From positions 1-6,474 of the forward strand of contig CAZDCJ010000051.1 in assembly GCA_964503935.1 (NCBI GenBank): a DNA stretch of 6,474 bases, read 5' to 3'. The position numbers and the translations under genes are program-made. The stretch is from STD2-77 sp964503935. Lineage in GTDB: Bacteria > Patescibacteriota > Minisyncoccia > JAHIHE01 > JAGLIN01. Under the pieces are notes generated by a model, which saw nothing but the letters and a program-made list of their open reading frames with translations, made no database searches and was not told where the DNA came from. Positions 6,214 through 6,474 of the stretch are shown one piece after another; the stretch's first letter is position 1, and every line of letters starts with the position of its first letter.

Positions 6214-6470
6214 AACGTGAATCCCGAAATTAGATTTCCTTGCCATTCCGAGCTTGCCAGGGGGGCTCTACCGGGGTAGTTCAATACGATGATAGGTAAG
6301 ATAAGCGGTAATGAAGGGACCCCACCCTACGGGCGGCCCGGTGCTTCGACTCCGCTATCGCTTCACTCAGAGCCTGACCAGGGCCAAGGTCGGGAGATGA
6401 CAAATGGCAGGGATTTGTTTCAAGATATAGGGTTCATCGTAAGAATAGGGTTAATTTCGAGATTCACGTT
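6214..6470. repeat. MITE-like palindromic element with 19-base terminal inverted repeats
   Basis: The left arm (6214-6232, AACGTGAATCCCGAAATTA) and the right arm (6452-6470) are inverted copies matching at 18 of 19 positions; the mismatch pairs 6224 with 6460. Further nested complementary arms are 6237-6247 with 6403-6413 (11 pairs, one G-T), 6248-6258 with 6382-6393 (10 pairs, one mismatch, one bulge) and 6264-6269 with 6369-6374 (6 pairs). No open reading frame of note lies inside, and the GC-rich core differs from the AT-rich ends. Size, terminal repeats and lack of genes fit a MITE moved by a transposase elsewhere. The core segment CTTCGACTCCGCTATCGC recalls dispersed noncoding repeats seen in many bacteria. 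A target-site duplication cannot be judged because the window ends 4 bases later; at most three T residues match. Confidence 0.7.
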
Positions 6471-6474
6471 TTTA
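6452..6474 (+). terminator. Possible terminator formed by the right end of the repeat
   Basis: The right arm of the terminal inverted repeat ends in a run of five T residues (6469-6473). In a rightward transcript it could pair with the left arm about 220 bases earlier, giving a long stem followed by U residues. The distance between the arms makes this different from a normal intrinsic terminator, so it is tentative. If real, it would end the Gmad2-CYTH transcript. Confidence 0.3.

Noticed and set aside
6185..6474. CRISPR array, tRNA or small gene in the right-hand gap
   Set aside because: There are no regular direct repeats, no cloverleaf with a recognisable T-loop, and no open frame of note; the inverted-repeat element explains most of the stretch.

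Overview
The gene content suggests a small-genome bacterium of the candidate phyla radiation (Patescibacteria, Parcubacteria-like). The window holds a C39-like peptidase with a membrane anchor, a Gmad2/GerMN-type anchored protein, a CYTH protein and a conserved uncharacterised protein rich in W, Y and R, a combination I associate with that group. This is inference from remembered protein families and not from a marker gene. UGA is used as an ordinary stop (ends of the genes at 2145, 4512 and 6184), so the UGA-as-glycine code of Gracilibacteria and Absconditabacteria does not apply.

Layout. Positions 1-1781 on the minus strand hold recQ, a complete-looking RecQ helicase whose last few codons lie beyond the left edge. 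It has no stop inside the window, so a search for closed reading frames would miss it. A 97-base divergent promoter region (1782-1878) separates it from a rightward series: a small GIY-YIG nuclease-domain protein (1879-2145), a fused methionine sulfoxide reductase MsrB-MsrA (2222-3076), a membrane-anchored C39-like peptidase (3104-3958), a conserved protein of unknown function (3964-4512), then after a new promoter an anchored Gmad2/GerMN-like protein (4616-5596) and a CYTH-domain protein (5609-6184).

From 6185 to the right edge there is no gene. Most of this stretch is a 257-base element with 19-base terminal inverted repeats (18 of 19 matching) and further nested complementary arms. It looks like a MITE or large palindromic dispersed repeat, and is the most unusual structure in the window.

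How the genes fit together. The window is mostly housekeeping and stress functions: DNA repair (RecQ, perhaps the GIY-YIG protein), repair of oxidised methionine (MsrBA), and two proteins anchored at the outer face of the membrane. Spacing suggests msrBA, the peptidase gene and the unknown gene may be co-transcribed (gaps of 27 and 5 bases), and the Gmad2 and CYTH genes form a second unit (gap of 12 bases). Three start regions carry an extended -10 promoter (TGn plus a TATAAT-like hexamer), while good Shine-Dalgarno sequences are largely absent. I found no rRNA, tRNA, CRISPR array, IS transposase or phage gene.
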